NCBI GenBank assembly: GCA_030867875.1
Contig: JAOWCC010001589.1
Span: 139,225,745-139,289,744 of the forward strand
Length of the DNA stretch: 64,000 nt
Source of the DNA: Actinernus sp. WN-2022
Taxonomy: Eukaryota; Cnidaria; Anthozoa; Actiniaria; Actinernidae
Direction: 5' to 3'
The notes under the pieces were generated by a model, which saw only the letters and a program-made list of their open reading frames with translations, was not told where the DNA came from and ran no database searches. This document shows positions 23,101 through 32,543 of this stretch, piece by piece. The translations under genes and the position numbers were made by a program. Positions within the stretch are counted from its first letter, which is position 1; every line of letters starts with the position of its first letter.

Positions 23101-23910
23101 CAGAATTGAAATAACTTTATGCACCTATCAATGTTAATCCCAGGGGGGGGGGGGGGGGGGAGGCAAGGGGTGGGGATTTGACATTTTCTCCCAAAAGAAT
23201 GTCAAATTCCACACCCTCGGGACAACACGTTTGGTCAAAAATATCAAATATCTGCCCTATCTTACTGTGGGCAGGCAGTGTATGTCAAATCTCCACCCTC
23301 GGGGTAGCCCTGCCTGTCAAATCCCCACCACTTCCCCCCCCCCTCCCCCGGGCTTACTTTGATAGGTACAATGTAGCAGCTTCCGATCCCCAAATATTTA
23401 TGAATGGCTTGACTGCTCGGATGCACATGATTTTTAATAAATAAAAAATAGAAACAAGTCTTAGCCCTTAGAAATACTTTATTCTCGATACCGCAACGCA
23501 TCAAAGTTTTCGATTTTCGAACAATTATGATATAGAAACCGAAAGATAAGCTTAAATGTCAATGGAAATTTCATGCTTAAAAATTACGAAATTCCACTTC
23601 AAAGCCGACACCGCATTTTCTTGAATCTTCGATTTCAGTGGGAGTAAAAGTTTAATATTTGAGGTCCTACGTATTTCAGTCCTCTTACCTTTGAGCTGCA
23701 TGGGGTATTGGTGCCGTGATGAACTAAGTAACTCGCCCACTTTGCTTTTCGAAGTCGAAAAAGCCTCTTCACAGTTTCTCGCCACAGACGGCAGACCTGC
23801 GCCGCTGTGGAAAGATTCCTCGCGGGAAGGAATGACAGAACCAACTCCACGATCTCTGCGAGTGATAGTATGTACTGAGGCTGAGGCGTTCTACCTAAAC
23901 TCGACGCCAT
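16580..23910 (-). CDS. FBXO22: F-box only protein 22 (FBXO22), complete three-exon gene
   Basis: The predicted CDS joins 23910-23689, 17794-17327 and 17146-16580 on the - strand: 222 + 468 + 567 bases, 418 codons plus stop. All introns are GT-AG, phase 0. Residues about 14-58 form the F-box (ILSLAEIVELVLSFLP, then VCRLWRETVKR). The rest is the FIST-type sensor fold, with CVGRG at 314-318, GGFFGNGELG at 342-351 and HSY at 369-371. Vertebrate FBXO22 is about 400 residues with the same order and motifs. The family protein is the substrate-receptor subunit of an SCF (SKP1-CUL1-F-box) ubiquitin ligase acting on nuclear and cytosolic substrates. The acidic, Ser-rich tail after residue 380 is poorly conserved. 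I see no break in the frame. Intron 1 is 5.9 kb and packed with inverted-repeat elements; intron 2 is 180 bp. The assignment is from recognised motifs, not a search. Confidence 0.93.
17327..17794 (-). CDS. FBXO22: FBXO22 exon 2 (FIST N-terminal half)
   Basis: Acceptor TTCTCTTGCAG and donor GGCAG|GTGAGA, both phase 0. Encodes residues 75-230, including IIFIS near the start and the VIGCVGCGVIG glycine-rich turn. Confidence 0.92.
17841..17982. mobile_element. 142-bp MITE in FBXO22 intron 1
   Basis: Left AATTGAAGGGTTGTG and right CACAACCCTTCAATT, with inner arms CTGATCACATTCTAAATT / AATTTAGAATGTGATCAG. It starts 46 bp upstream (transcript sense) of the exon 2 acceptor, so it may bear on splicing. 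Confidence 0.78.
18051..18223. mobile_element. 173-bp MITE in FBXO22 intron 1
   Basis: Termini GGGACTGGTCATATATTAGC and GCTAATTTATGACCACTCCC are complementary with few mismatches. The interior is G-rich near 18140-18155 and C-rich near 18188. Confidence 0.65.
18224..18959. other. FBXO22 intron 1 segment; nothing recognised
   Basis: AT-rich intronic sequence without exon signals on either strand that fit the FBXO22 frame. Confidence 0.4.
18960..19430. mobile_element. DNA element with internal direct repeats (FBXO22 intron 1)
   Basis: Termini GTTCTAATAGAAACCC and GGGTTTCTATTAGAAC. The phrases GGGTGGGTTACAATTAGAAC and TGGGTCACAATTAGAGCACT occur twice, near 19008 and 19373. The interior thus has subterminal repeats around a unique middle. 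Confidence 0.7.
19491..19905. mobile_element. 415-bp inverted-repeat element (FBXO22 intron 1)
   Basis: Left TACACGACTTTCATAATGGC and right GCCATTGTGAAAGTCGTGTA, followed inward by GCCGCCTCCTAATTTGCATA and its complement. The arms are about 50 bp with one small gap. Confidence 0.75.
19906..21359. other. FBXO22 intron 1 segment; nothing firm
   Basis: Very AT-rich with many tacatgta palindromes. At 20890-20980 a fragment (AAAACCCTGAACAAGGGTGAGATAGCAACAAAC) resembles one near 62640-62710, a likely shared repeat. No exons seen. Confidence 0.35.
21360..21735. mobile_element. 376-bp inverted-repeat element (FBXO22 intron 1)
   Basis: Left AGCATGAACA..GGCAAAAA and right TTTTTGCC..TGTTCATGCT, with inner arms sharing GAAGGCATGCTACATG and its complement. 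The arms are about 120 bp and diverged. Confidence 0.7.
21976..22010. repeat. Perfect 35-bp hairpin
   Basis: GCATCTGATGGCACAT is followed after a 3-base spacer by its exact complement ATGTGCCATCAGATGC. It could be a remnant of a MITE terminus. Confidence 0.7.
22323..22846. mobile_element. 524-bp near-perfect palindromic element, TTAA target (FBXO22 intron 1)
   Basis: Arms 22323-22573 and 22596-22846 (251 bp each) are reverse complements with one obvious mismatch (CCCTGCGAAG against CTTCGCGGGG) around a 22-bp loop. TTAA borders both ends (22319-22322 and 22847-22850). TTAA duplication suggests a piggyBac- or Kolobok-type non-autonomous element. The arm carries GATGGCGGCGCCCATG and TGACGTCA, unusual GC-rich motifs in this AT-rich intron. 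Near-identity of the arms implies recent insertion or ongoing arm correction. Confidence 0.88.
23121..23369. mobile_element. 249-bp element with G tract at one end and C tract at the other
   Basis: Ends GCACCTATCAATG and CTTTGATAGGTAC are inverted repeats leading into a G run (about 23144-23160) and C-rich runs near 23333-23349. The middle repeats phrases such as TGTCAAATCCCCACC and CACCCTCGGG. It is similar in layout to the other G/C-tract elements, but its termini differ. Confidence 0.65.
23689..23910 (-). CDS. FBXO22: FBXO22 exon 1 (F-box)
   Basis: Start ATG at 23910-23908 in context CCGAAATGG; the frame is also open upstream, but this is the first ATG. Encodes MASSLGRTPQPQ, then the F-box, ending CSSK at the donor AAAG|GTAAGA, phase 0. 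Confidence 0.93.
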
Positions 23911-24240
23911 TTCGGCAGAAAAGTTGGGAGGCAAAGGGACGACAGCAAACTCTATTATCGATCGCCCTCGTCCCTCGTCAGTGTTTACAAGAACGGCGCG
24001 AGCCTAATGGGGACTGGGGAGAACCTTTCTCACTCTCCCCAGGCCTTTCTCTCGGAAAGGCGTCACGCCGGCTTTGTGCCGCAAGACTTTTAATTTCCTC
24101 TTTTTCTCCGATCCCGCCGTTAGCCGGCCGTAGTTTGAGACCCAGGGGGTGGGAGTGTCCCGCACATCAACCTGTGGCGCGCTCCCACCCGGAGCTAAAC
24201 TAGATGGAGGATATGCGTTCCGATCCAAAACCAGACATCG
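23911..24240 (-). promoter_or_regulatory. CpG-richer upstream region of FBXO22
   Basis: GC and CpG content rises sharply just upstream of the FBXO22 start, as expected for a housekeeping promoter. No TATA box is evident. A local inverted repeat (GGGGACTGGGGAGAA / CTCTCCCCAGGCC) lies at 24008-24045. The transcription start was not located. Confidence 0.45.
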
Positions 24241-24456
24241 TTTGCGGAAAAATTGAGTAATTAATGGCCTCCTGGTAACTCAATATACAAAGTAAGAGCC
24301 AGATTAATTGCTATCATACTTTCTTTTTAATAATAATAATATAATAATAACTTTATTAACGTGTCATAATGTGAATATAGCATTACTGCTAATTGGGGAC
24401 ACTTACTAAATGAATAAATAAAAAAATGTGCATACTCACTTGTAAAGAATGGTGTT

Positions 24457-24599
24457 AGACTTCACTGTTCTGTAGGTCGTATCCTATTGGACTTCACTGA
24501 TAAAGAAGCCTATTGTTTTAGGGTTAGGGTTTGTATTGTTTAGGGGTAGGCTATTGTTTGGGTAACCAATAACACTTCAGGCTGCAAACAGTGAAGTCT
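24457..24599. mobile_element. 143-bp MITE-like inverted repeat
   Basis: Termini AGACTTCACTGTT and AACAGTGAAGTCT are exact complements. The interior contains a TTAGGGTTAGGG stretch, too short to be telomeric. Confidence 0.55.
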
Positions 24600-24689
24600 G
24601 CCCCAAAGAATGAAAATGAATGTGATATGTACATTAAGAATTATTTAAGAATAGTGTTATGCTAACTATAATCTACAATGTATATTACA

Positions 24690-24808
24690 GTCACTCCAGA
24701 AAAGGCTGCCCACACAATACGCCAACATATCTACTGCCCAGTGGACAAAACAGTAGAGGAACAACGGACATGCAAGCACACGGCGCGGACGACCCTTCCG
24801 GGAGTGAC
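24690..24808. mobile_element. 119-bp MITE-like inverted repeat
   Basis: GTCACTCC..AAAAGG at the left faces CCCTTCC.GGAGTGAC at the right. No coding capacity; target duplication not clear. Confidence 0.5.
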
Positions 24809-24938
24809 AATACTGACATATACAGTTATAATGAAATAGTAATCGATAAAAAGTGAATATAAAATTCTAAATTCTGCATAATAAGCTTTTCAGGACTGTG
24901 CGTAAGTGTTTATCCCACTTAGTCCTCAATGTTCTTAA

Positions 24939-25900
24939 CTCTTTGACGACGGACCGTATTTGAGCTCAATTGGTGAAATCCTGAGTGCTAACTAAACCCT
25001 CCCCCCTCAGTTCCAGTTTGGCTAGCCCGGGGTAGCCAAGGGCTCAAACTTTCCCCACAATGACATTCGGGAGAATTCTACGTATTCGTCGACCGTAGGT
25101 ATTGCAACTTCTGTAGGGTTCCAATGAAATGTGCTCTAATTTTGGAGAAAAATGCCACTGTCAGAGAGCTTGAGGACATCATTAAGTCTGAGGACGGCTG
25201 AAAAGTACTTGGTTTGATTTTAGTAGGCCTTGTGAGGGGATTTCACAGTTTTCCGTTGTGTTTCTGCTTTCAGACACAGGATTTTTTTTTTTTATGAAAT
25301 CCTTGAAATCCGGCTGCAGTTGGAAGTCTTTTACCCCTGCTCAACCTATCAGGATGTGTTTTTGTCACTTAAAAGCAATGGCTTGAGTCCAAATCACCGC
25401 TCTTGGTTGTAGGGGTAAAAGATATACAGGAGTCCCAGAGGGGGGACCCCATGTGATTTTTTTTTTCAATACCCAGCATGCAATTGGAGGTGGGACCAGG
25501 TAAATGTGGTCGAGTGAAATGCAGTGTAAACATCGGCGTGGTTCACAGTCGTTTGGTGCGTTTTATGCAAACAAACCTGCTGGTTGGAAAGATTAAAGAA
25601 GGTACTGTAACGCCTGAGTGCTGATTTTGTGTTTGCTTTTGATTTCAAGTGCGAATGGGAAGGATTTTTTGAGCCGATTTTCAGCTCCTCAAAATTCGTA
25701 AAATCGAAGAAACGAAATACGATCCTCAAAACAAATGAGCTTTTCTCCAAAGTGGAAGAGCCAAGCGATCCCTATTATAGCTCCAACTTTGAAGTCATTC
25801 ATCCCTTCAAATAATATCGCAACATCGTCTTTCCAGCATGTCTAGATGTGATGCAATAATTTTTCCAGTTATCGGTCACATAGGGTCCGTTGCCAAAGGG
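24939..25900. mobile_element. 962-bp piggyBac-type non-autonomous element
   Basis: TTAA lies on both sides (24935-24938 and 25901-25904). Termini CTCTTTGACGACGGACC and GGTCCGTTGCCAAAGGG are inverted repeats of about 30 bp with mismatches. TTAA plus C-C/T-rich termini beginning CCCTTTG is the usual piggyBac pattern. The interior holds no recognisable transposase. Confidence 0.72.
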
Positions 25901-26249
25901 TTAATTAATTTACCTGGATTTCCAGACGAAAGTGGGTTCAAACCTGGACCTAGCCTATATGGCGCGGAGGCTCATGGGAGGGGAGAAGAGGGGGAAGGAG
26001 AGCATTCGCGGACGCAATACAAATTTGAATATCTGCATCTAAATTTTCGACGCATCCCCCTATTCTACGATGTTAATTCAGTACTAGATTCAGATGCCGC
26101 TGCACCCCTGTGCGGGACCTAATTAGATAAACAAAGCCACCCAATTATTAACCTTTGTTGCAGTTACGTTCGGCACGAGTGGAGCGGAGGCTCAATTGAG
26201 CCTAATGATATATAAGTGTAGGGCTTAATTCACATTTGTATAGGCGAAT
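25901..26249. other. Intergenic; nothing recognised
   Basis: A purine-rich patch lies at 25975-26010. No supported gene. Confidence 0.35.
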
Positions 26250-26460
26250 CTTTGTTTACGATTTCCCTCATTAGCATACATAAAACTTTAAGCGACGTAC
26301 ATACAAACAAACAGAGTCCATAAATCGAAAGAGATTGTCACACTTGATAATCACAGAAAATTTGAGAGTGATATGATAAATATATTTTGAAGAATTAGCG
26401 TTTAAAAATCTCAAAATTTACAAAGAATGTATGGCTGTCAGCAACTCTTTGCAACATGAA
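26250..26460. repeat. Partial copy of the inverted-repeat element at 63.5 kb
   Basis: Contains CTCATTAGCATACATAAAAC, AGTCCATAAATCGAAAGAG and ATGTATGGCTGTCAGCAACT. These match the reverse complement of 63560-63721. Only one arm was found here, so the copy is incomplete. Confidence 0.65.
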
Positions 26461-27600
26461 GTTACTTGGGCTAGAAAATTCTTGTTTCTGTTCTAGACTG
26501 CTAACAAATTCGTAGGCCGGGAATATTTTGCCATAGTATTTTCGGTTGACGCGATTTCCACCTAGAAAATCCGAACAGCTAATAGCTTTCTAGAATACGT
26601 CAAAAGACATAGTAAGAGCCTTTAAATGGCTAAATGAGCTGCATACAACTGGTTTCAAACGAATTTCAAAAAGTACTCGTTGGGTGCCCTTGATGTGTTG
26701 CAAATCAGTTACAGAAATTGCAAAGTTTGACACCTTACAACCTGTCCAAAAAATTACTCTTTGTGAAATACAACCGACATCAGAACTCTGATATTATTGT
26801 TCAAACAGAAACGATTTACAACAAGTCAATGTTTGACTCACCATTATTCTCACTTCTCAGCGCAGTATCAAATAATCAGCACGTACTACGATAAGCTCGA
26901 TTTAGTCCAGTCATTTTACGGAAAACATATGGTCAACCTGGAACAAATTCCCACAGAAGAAATCTCAACGGTTTTAGACTCCGACATTATTCCTTTATAA
27001 CATATCAAAAGTCCCCAAGAATCCCATTACGGCAACATGTCGAAAAACGGGATTTATTTGGAGCAGTTGAGTATCGGCTTTTCGACTGCATGGAAACGAG
27101 GCTGGCCAAAGGTATTTGGAATACCGACTTTAGAATGCCGCTTTAAAATACATAAAATTCATAATAATGGAACCAAATGGCTTCTCTTTATCATTTTTTC
27201 TGTAAAATGCAATATTACCTAGAACCTTCAAGGCTTTTTTGCCCCATTCTCTTTGAAAAGTCAGAAAAATCTAAAAAAAAAAAAAGGTCAGGAAAAAGTC
27301 AGGGACTTTTTATTTCACCAGGAGAGTGGGAACCCTGACTGTGCAAATGGAGCCAGATCTCACGCATAACCGTAACTGTCGCCTTTACTCGCAGAACGTA
27401 ACGAGGGTAAGTTCTTAGCCTAAAAAGTTCAAATTGATACTTCTAGAAAAAAAAAGTAATAGAGTAAAGAAAAATATTGTCGTGCCTAAAGAAATAATAC
27501 AGACGACACCTAGAAACATTTGATGACTAGCTGTCAAGTGAAAAGATCGAAGCTGCGACGCCCTGGCGCCATCGGATATTTCACACGAAGTTCTTATTTC
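26461..27600. other. Intergenic; nothing firm
   Basis: Short open frames lack splice context. A (A)n tract with AAAAGTCAGGGACTTTTTATTT at 27280-27320 resembles a repeat boundary. Confidence 0.35.
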
Positions 27601-27677
27601 AGTCGTGCTACAGGTTGGTGTTTATTCTCGAAGAACAGTTCCTTGAAATATTTAATCCTTGCCGCTTTTCTATTTCG
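27601..27677 (+). other. Possible 5' noncoding exon of the following gene-like element
   Basis: Ends at a good donor (TATTTCG|GTAAGT) at 27677/27678. The matching acceptor TTATTTATAG at 27982 leads after 19 bp to the ATG at 28002. The left limit is unknown. Confidence 0.35.
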
Positions 27678-28001
27678 GTAAGTAACCCCTGAATAACTAA
27701 AATACTTTTGGATATTATTTCTGAAGTCTAAATCCTATTCTACTCTGGACGTTTACTGGAATTTTCGTATCTGATCGTGTATGTAGCGACGAAATTATTC
27801 GCGCGCCGAATAATTTAAATAAGCTCAACATTTTAGACATTCTAATCCTGCTATACTCCTTGAGAATCTTCTACTTCAGGCTAGTTTAGCTTTCCCCAAA
27901 ATAAGAAACTAATAGCTGCCAAATTGTGTTTCAAAGTGAATACAGACACAATATCCTGACTGAGTATTGGTGTTATTTATAGACAAAAAAAGATCTAGAA
28001 A

Positions 28002-28391
28002 ATGGACGAGCAGTGTAACCCTTGCGCAATTTGCAAACAAAGTGTTCATAACGACGGAATTGCCCTCACCCATAAAGGCAGTGAAGGTGTAAACCGGGCT
28101 AGTCAAGAGAGAGGAGACACAATCCTTACTGCACCGGGCGACATGGTACACACGGATTTCCGGCGTAATTATTGCCGCCCGAGTAGTAATAAAAAAGCCA
28201 AGAGGCTGGAGGAAGAAGCCGGCCACACCTCACGATTGATCCGTTCGCGGGAGCCCAGTTCACAACGGCCGTTTGACTTCAAGACGGACTGCTTTTTCTG
28301 TGGAACCGAAATCGACGCGGAGGAGGAAAGGAAAAGATCGAGAGAGGTGTATATAGGGCGAGTACGCTGGACATCCAGGAGAGCGTGTTGA
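28002..28391 (+). pseudogene. Block 1: N-terminal Cys-cluster domain
   Basis: Opens MDEQCNPCAICKQ and carries NRASQERGDTIL, VHTDFRRNYC and CFFCGTEID, which look like paired zinc-binding knuckles. The frame runs to a stop at 28389-28391. The purine tract GAGGAGGAAAGGAAAAG near 28320-28340 is the likely site where the family frame continues into block 2, because the -1 frame reads into TLDIQESVLRACEARG. Confidence 0.6.
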
Positions 28392-29926
28392 GGGCATGCG
28401 AGGCGAGAGGAGATGACTGGGCTGAGGTGGTGCGTGCTAGAGTCTTACATGTTAATGATCTGCCAGCGGCCGATGCTGTTTACCATCACGCATGCAGCAG
28501 TCACTTCAGGATGAAAATGCAAATGCCGAGGCATTTTTTTTTCGATCAGCCAGACAGTAAGAAAAGAAAAATCGGACGCCCACAAGACCAAGAAACAAAC
28601 GACGCTTTTCTGAAAGTAGTGCGGTATTTACAGGAAAACGACGATGAACAAATGACAGTTTCCGATTTAGTGGAAAAAATGCGGGAGTATCTAGGCGAAT
28701 CAGCCAGAAGTGCGTATAGCAACCGCTATATGAAAGCCAAGATTGAAGAGTATTTCGCTGAGAACATCATAATCACAAACATAAACGGAAAGCTAAATGT
28801 AGTAACATTTAGAAGAACTGCAGCGTCCATTCTAGAGGAGTTTCACAAGCAGCAAAAATACCATGCTGATCCAGAGCAAGAGAAGTTGGACATCATAAAA
28901 ACTGCAGCTAAGATGATAAGGAGTGACATTAAACTTGTTGAAACATCCAACGATAACTATCCTTTAGTCGAAACTGAAGTCGAGAAGCATGTTGATTTTC
29001 TGCCCCTAACACTTAAGTTATTTCTGGAGGACATTTTAGTTGGTAAAAATGCCGAAATCAAATTGGCATCCATAGGGCAGGCAATAGTCCAGTCACCGCG
29101 GCCACGTGTGATCCTTGCGCCGTTACAGGTTGGTTTAGCTGTGCAGCTTCACCACAGCTTTGCGTCCCGTTTTCTGATAGATACGCTTCATCGGCTTGGC
29201 TTCTGTTCCTCTTACCAAGAAGTGCTATTGTATAACCAGAACGCAGAGGTGGACCAGGGGACGGACATTCCTGACTATGGGGGAGAGTTCGTACAATATG
29301 TAGCAGACAATGTAGACCACAACCTGCGCACTCTCAATGGAAACGATACTTTCCACGGGATGGGAATGATCGCCACCGTAACGCCGGGCACGAGACGAGT
29401 CCGCAGTGTGCCGAGACGGGTGATCACTCCTCAAGACATCACAACTGCAGGAAAGGTCAAAATTCATCCGCCGTCTCAGCCAAGACTGCCTAGCCTAGAA
29501 CTCCAGTTTAACAATATTGCTGTTGCAAGGGTAGAGGACCCGACAGCAAATGTCGATATACTGTGGAAAACGTCCCTGCTGTTTGGAGTGACTTGCCCAG
29601 GTTGGGGCGGATTGATGCAAGCCGTGCACAAGGGAGACCACAAGGGCCAGTCGTCCATCTCGTTTCTACCGATGATCGACATGAGCCCCAGCGACACCAC
29701 CTGTATAAATTCCACTTTGCAATTTGTGTCAAAGCACGCGCAGGAGCACAGCATCGCCTACCCTGTCATCACGTTTGATCAGCCCCTGTGGTGGAAGGCT
29801 TTCTGTCTGATCAACACTGAAGCCGCTAACAGCGTGTTACGCGAGATTATCGTGCGCCTTGGACGATTCCACACTGAAATGAGCTTCCTTGGAAGATCGG
29901 CCACCTCATGGCCGGCTCGGGGCTAA
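28385..29926 (+). pseudogene. Block 2: long conserved middle region
   Basis: The longest open frame in the window (513 codons). Includes RVLHVNDLPAADAVYHHAC, a charged helical region, LHRLGFCSSYQEV, ADNVDHNLRTLNGND and FHTEMSFLG. It ends prematurely: after LG a 1-base loss near 29894 shifts the frame. The intended continuation (HLMAGSGLKELLELIY) is open at 29908. I recognise the conserved phrases as a family signature but no named Pfam domain. Confidence 0.6.
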
Positions 29927-30097
29927 AAGAGCTGTTGGAGTTGATCTACTCGCCAAATGCCGTCGAGCATATGCTGACCGGAAAGGCGGTAGCGCGTGCG
30001 GTCCGCGGTCATCTAATCGTCGATGCCGCTCTGAATGCAATACTGTACTCGGCCGTAATAGGAGCACCGATACCTCATATACAAACTACGTATACAG
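29908..30097 (+). pseudogene. Block 3, ending at a splice donor
   Basis: Continues the family frame after the 1-base shift: MAGSGLKELLELIYSPN, then IVDAALNAILYSAVIG. It ends ACAG|GTATGG, phase 1, matching the small exons that follow. Confidence 0.55.
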
Positions 30098-30190
30098 GTA
30101 TGGCCTCTGTTCTGATAGTTTACTACTTGAGTGACTGTTATTATTCAGCAATATCCTGAATAATCGACTCATCATTCTTGTACTCTACAG

Positions 30191-30274
30191 GCGAATCATC
30201 GTTAGACAAGATGGAGACTTCCACTCAGCGCGACCATGATGATCCTCTGCCAGACACTGGACCAATCCATCGGG
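30191..30274 (+). pseudogene. Small exon (84 bp)
   Basis: Acceptor CTCTACAG, donor CGGG|GTATGT. In phase 1 on both sides; encodes an acidic linker rich in Asp, Ser and Thr. Confidence 0.5.
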
Positions 30275-30381
30275 GTATGTTGATTGTTTAGTAGACATGA
30301 TAACATATTTGTCTGAATTGATTTTGTAGACATGCCATTGTAAAAGCGTCACCTAACTCTTTTTCTTTTATTGAAATAAAG

Positions 30382-30462
30382 GACCGCACGGAGAGCGCCC
30401 TACCAATATCACTGACCCGCCCATCATCACTGAACCGCCCACACAAGTTAGTGATTCCATCA
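30382..30462 (+). pseudogene. Small exon (81 bp)
   Basis: Acceptor AAATAAAG, donor CATCA|GTAAGT. In phase 1 on both sides; encodes a Pro/Thr-rich linker (TDPPIITEPPTQ). Confidence 0.5.
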
Positions 30463-30550
30463 GTAAGTCTTGTGTTATAGCTCACTCTCTACCATAATGC
30501 TGGAACAAATACGGATTTTGTCAAATATTAAACTTTTTTTATTCCCGTAG

Positions 30551-31311
30551 CTGACGAGAGTACAACCGAACCTGCTGGCGCTGAAAGCAACAACGGTCAG
30601 GAGTCGGTTCATGAGGCTAAGAGTCTGTATACAGACCTCATGGAGAATAAGAAGACCGCAGAAGAAGTCAGTACGTCAGATGTCCTCAACAAAATTCGAG
30701 ATCGCGTTAGCAAAGAACTAGATAACAGTAAAGCTGCCAGTCGAACAGCCGCACTCTGGTTACAGTATATGGAAATAGTAGACATACTGCGCGCGTTTGT
30801 CATCGAGCAAGTCCTCATGAGGAGCCTGAAGACAACTGGTGGCCTGACGCGGGGTAGCGGTATGACAGAACGACAACGGCTCACCTGGCTGTTATCAATG
30901 CCAGCATGTGCTGAGACCAACTGCGCCATGCAAGAGCTGACAGGCGTCCAGTACGACTCCAGTGAGCAAACCAAAGATATGACGACGTCCAGACAGGAGC
31001 GAGACATGGACGATGCCATTGTAATTCTGAAGACGCTTGTCGATGGCAAAAATCCGTTCGCGCCAGATCCAGTCCTCAAGAGCATCATGACTGGTGTCAA
31101 TGCTGAGGAGTCAGTCGACGTTGATGAGGCTCGAGCTAAAGGGGAAAAGATCTTGTCTTCAATGGCCGGGCAGTCAGTTGTCGCATACTCGTTCAAGCGA
31201 AATCAGCAATCTGTTACACTTGCAACAAGGTCATCAATAAGAATAGACGACGACAGCAGAAAACGTGGATCCACAACTTTTATTCCAACGGCTGGTCTTC
31301 GCTTGCAATAA
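30551..31311 (+). pseudogene. Block 4: helical region
   Basis: Acceptor TTCCCGTAG. Encodes LWLQYMEIVDILRAFV and WLLSMPACAETN. Near 31255 the frame breaks: the family-like VDPQLLFQRLVFACNN lies in another frame and runs to a stop at about 31381, just before TLRQPQKATLADALW in block 5. Confidence 0.55.
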
Positions 31312-31380
31312 CACCGATGACTTAGAAGAGGTCTTCAGATACGAACTGTGCAGCTACCCAGCGGCGCTTTTTGATACTCC

Positions 31381-31861
31381 GTGACCCTACGCCAGCCTCA
31401 AAAGGCAACGCTTGCAGATGCTTTGTGGGCAAAGCTATCATCCGATGCTAAGTCAAGCCCATCAGGCAACGTCCTTGATGACGGCGCTCTTCTTCACCGG
31501 GTTCCCTGGCCACGGCAAGTCACATACCGAGAGGTGTGCCGCACATACTACCAGTACGTGCTGCAGAAGTATGGAAACCAAACAGTAGTTGTGTTCGATA
31601 GCTACGACAACAAGCCCTCCACAAAGAGCATGACCCATCAGAGACGCTCAGCGGGGAAGGGGAGCGCGACCGTAACTTTCTCAGATGGGATGAAAGTAAC
31701 GATGAAGAAAGATGCCTTTTTGTCAAATGCGGAGAACAAGAAGCGGTTTATTACCATGCTGCGCCGTTTTTTACAGGAAGTTGGCTGTTACACCATCCAA
31801 GCAGGGGGCAATGCTGACGTTCTGATAGTGAAGACAGCCGTCGAGTCTGCCGCAGAGCGTC
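31381..31861 (+). pseudogene. Block 5: N-terminal half of the nuclease-like core
   Basis: Carries TLRQPQKATLADALW, VVVFDSYDNKPSTK and GGNADVLIVKTAVESA. It is cut by the transposon at 31862. Family members seem to continue directly into the DDTDL motif that lies beyond the insertion. Confidence 0.6.
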
Positions 31862-32543
31862 CTCAAGCATGTTAAGGCATGGTTTTTGAACCGTTCTGAT
31901 AAAACATTCAAAATTCGTTATCTTTGTTGTTTATGTATGAAATACCCTATAACTTTGGAATAATACGGTAATCGTGTGTCTTAACATTTAAGTATCGGTA
32001 TTTTGATGTTTTGAAGGTCACGTGACCTTAAGGCTGATAAAACAAAGAAATCAAAAAGGGGTGGCGGAAGTTATTGTTTTGTTCCAGATTTTCGATTCGA
32101 AATGTTAAGCTTGTTATGGGAAATGAGTCTGTGTCCGGAATGGTTGACTTTTTATCACTGAAGAGGATATAAATGGCGAAAAATGCTTCCAAGAATAGGT
32201 CACGTGACCTGTTTTCTATATTTTCCCCTTAGCAGTCTGTCAGGGTCAACCATTCCGGACTGATCTTTAAAGTCAACCACAAGTGTAATCAGATAAACAC
32301 AAAATCGTTACTTAAAATATAAAATGCACCACCCCGTTTTTAGTTTAATTTTCAACTTTTTGTGATCACGTGGTTGGTCACGTGATAGACATTTTACCAA
32401 AAATTTATGTTAGGACGACTAAAAACGCTGAGATTAGTTATAACCACCACTATTCTAGGATTTGAGCAAATTCAAATGACTCTAATCAAGAAAATAGCTG
32501 TAGCCTCGTTTTCATGTTCAAACCATGCCTTAACATGCTTGAG
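31862..32543. mobile_element. 682-bp non-autonomous DNA element (CACGTG-rich), copy 1
   Basis: Termini CTCAAGCATGTTAAGGCATG and CATGCCTTAACATGCTTGAG. TC lies on both sides (31860-31861 and 32544-32545), a 2-bp target duplication. GTCACGTGAC-type palindromes lie at 32018, 32198 and 32378, with another CACGTG at 32367. It splits the nuclease-like frame; removing the element plus one TC would put both halves in the same frame. Confidence 0.85.

Noticed and set aside
23691..24203. 170-codon + strand frame
   Set aside because: Antisense to FBXO22 exon 1 and its CpG-rich promoter.
24520..24532. TTAGGG telomere-like repeat
   Set aside because: Only two units, inside a small inverted-repeat element.
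32407..32543. Start of the 299-codon frame inside the transposon
   Set aside because: This part is transposon terminus sequence; the real coding begins after the target duplication at 32544.
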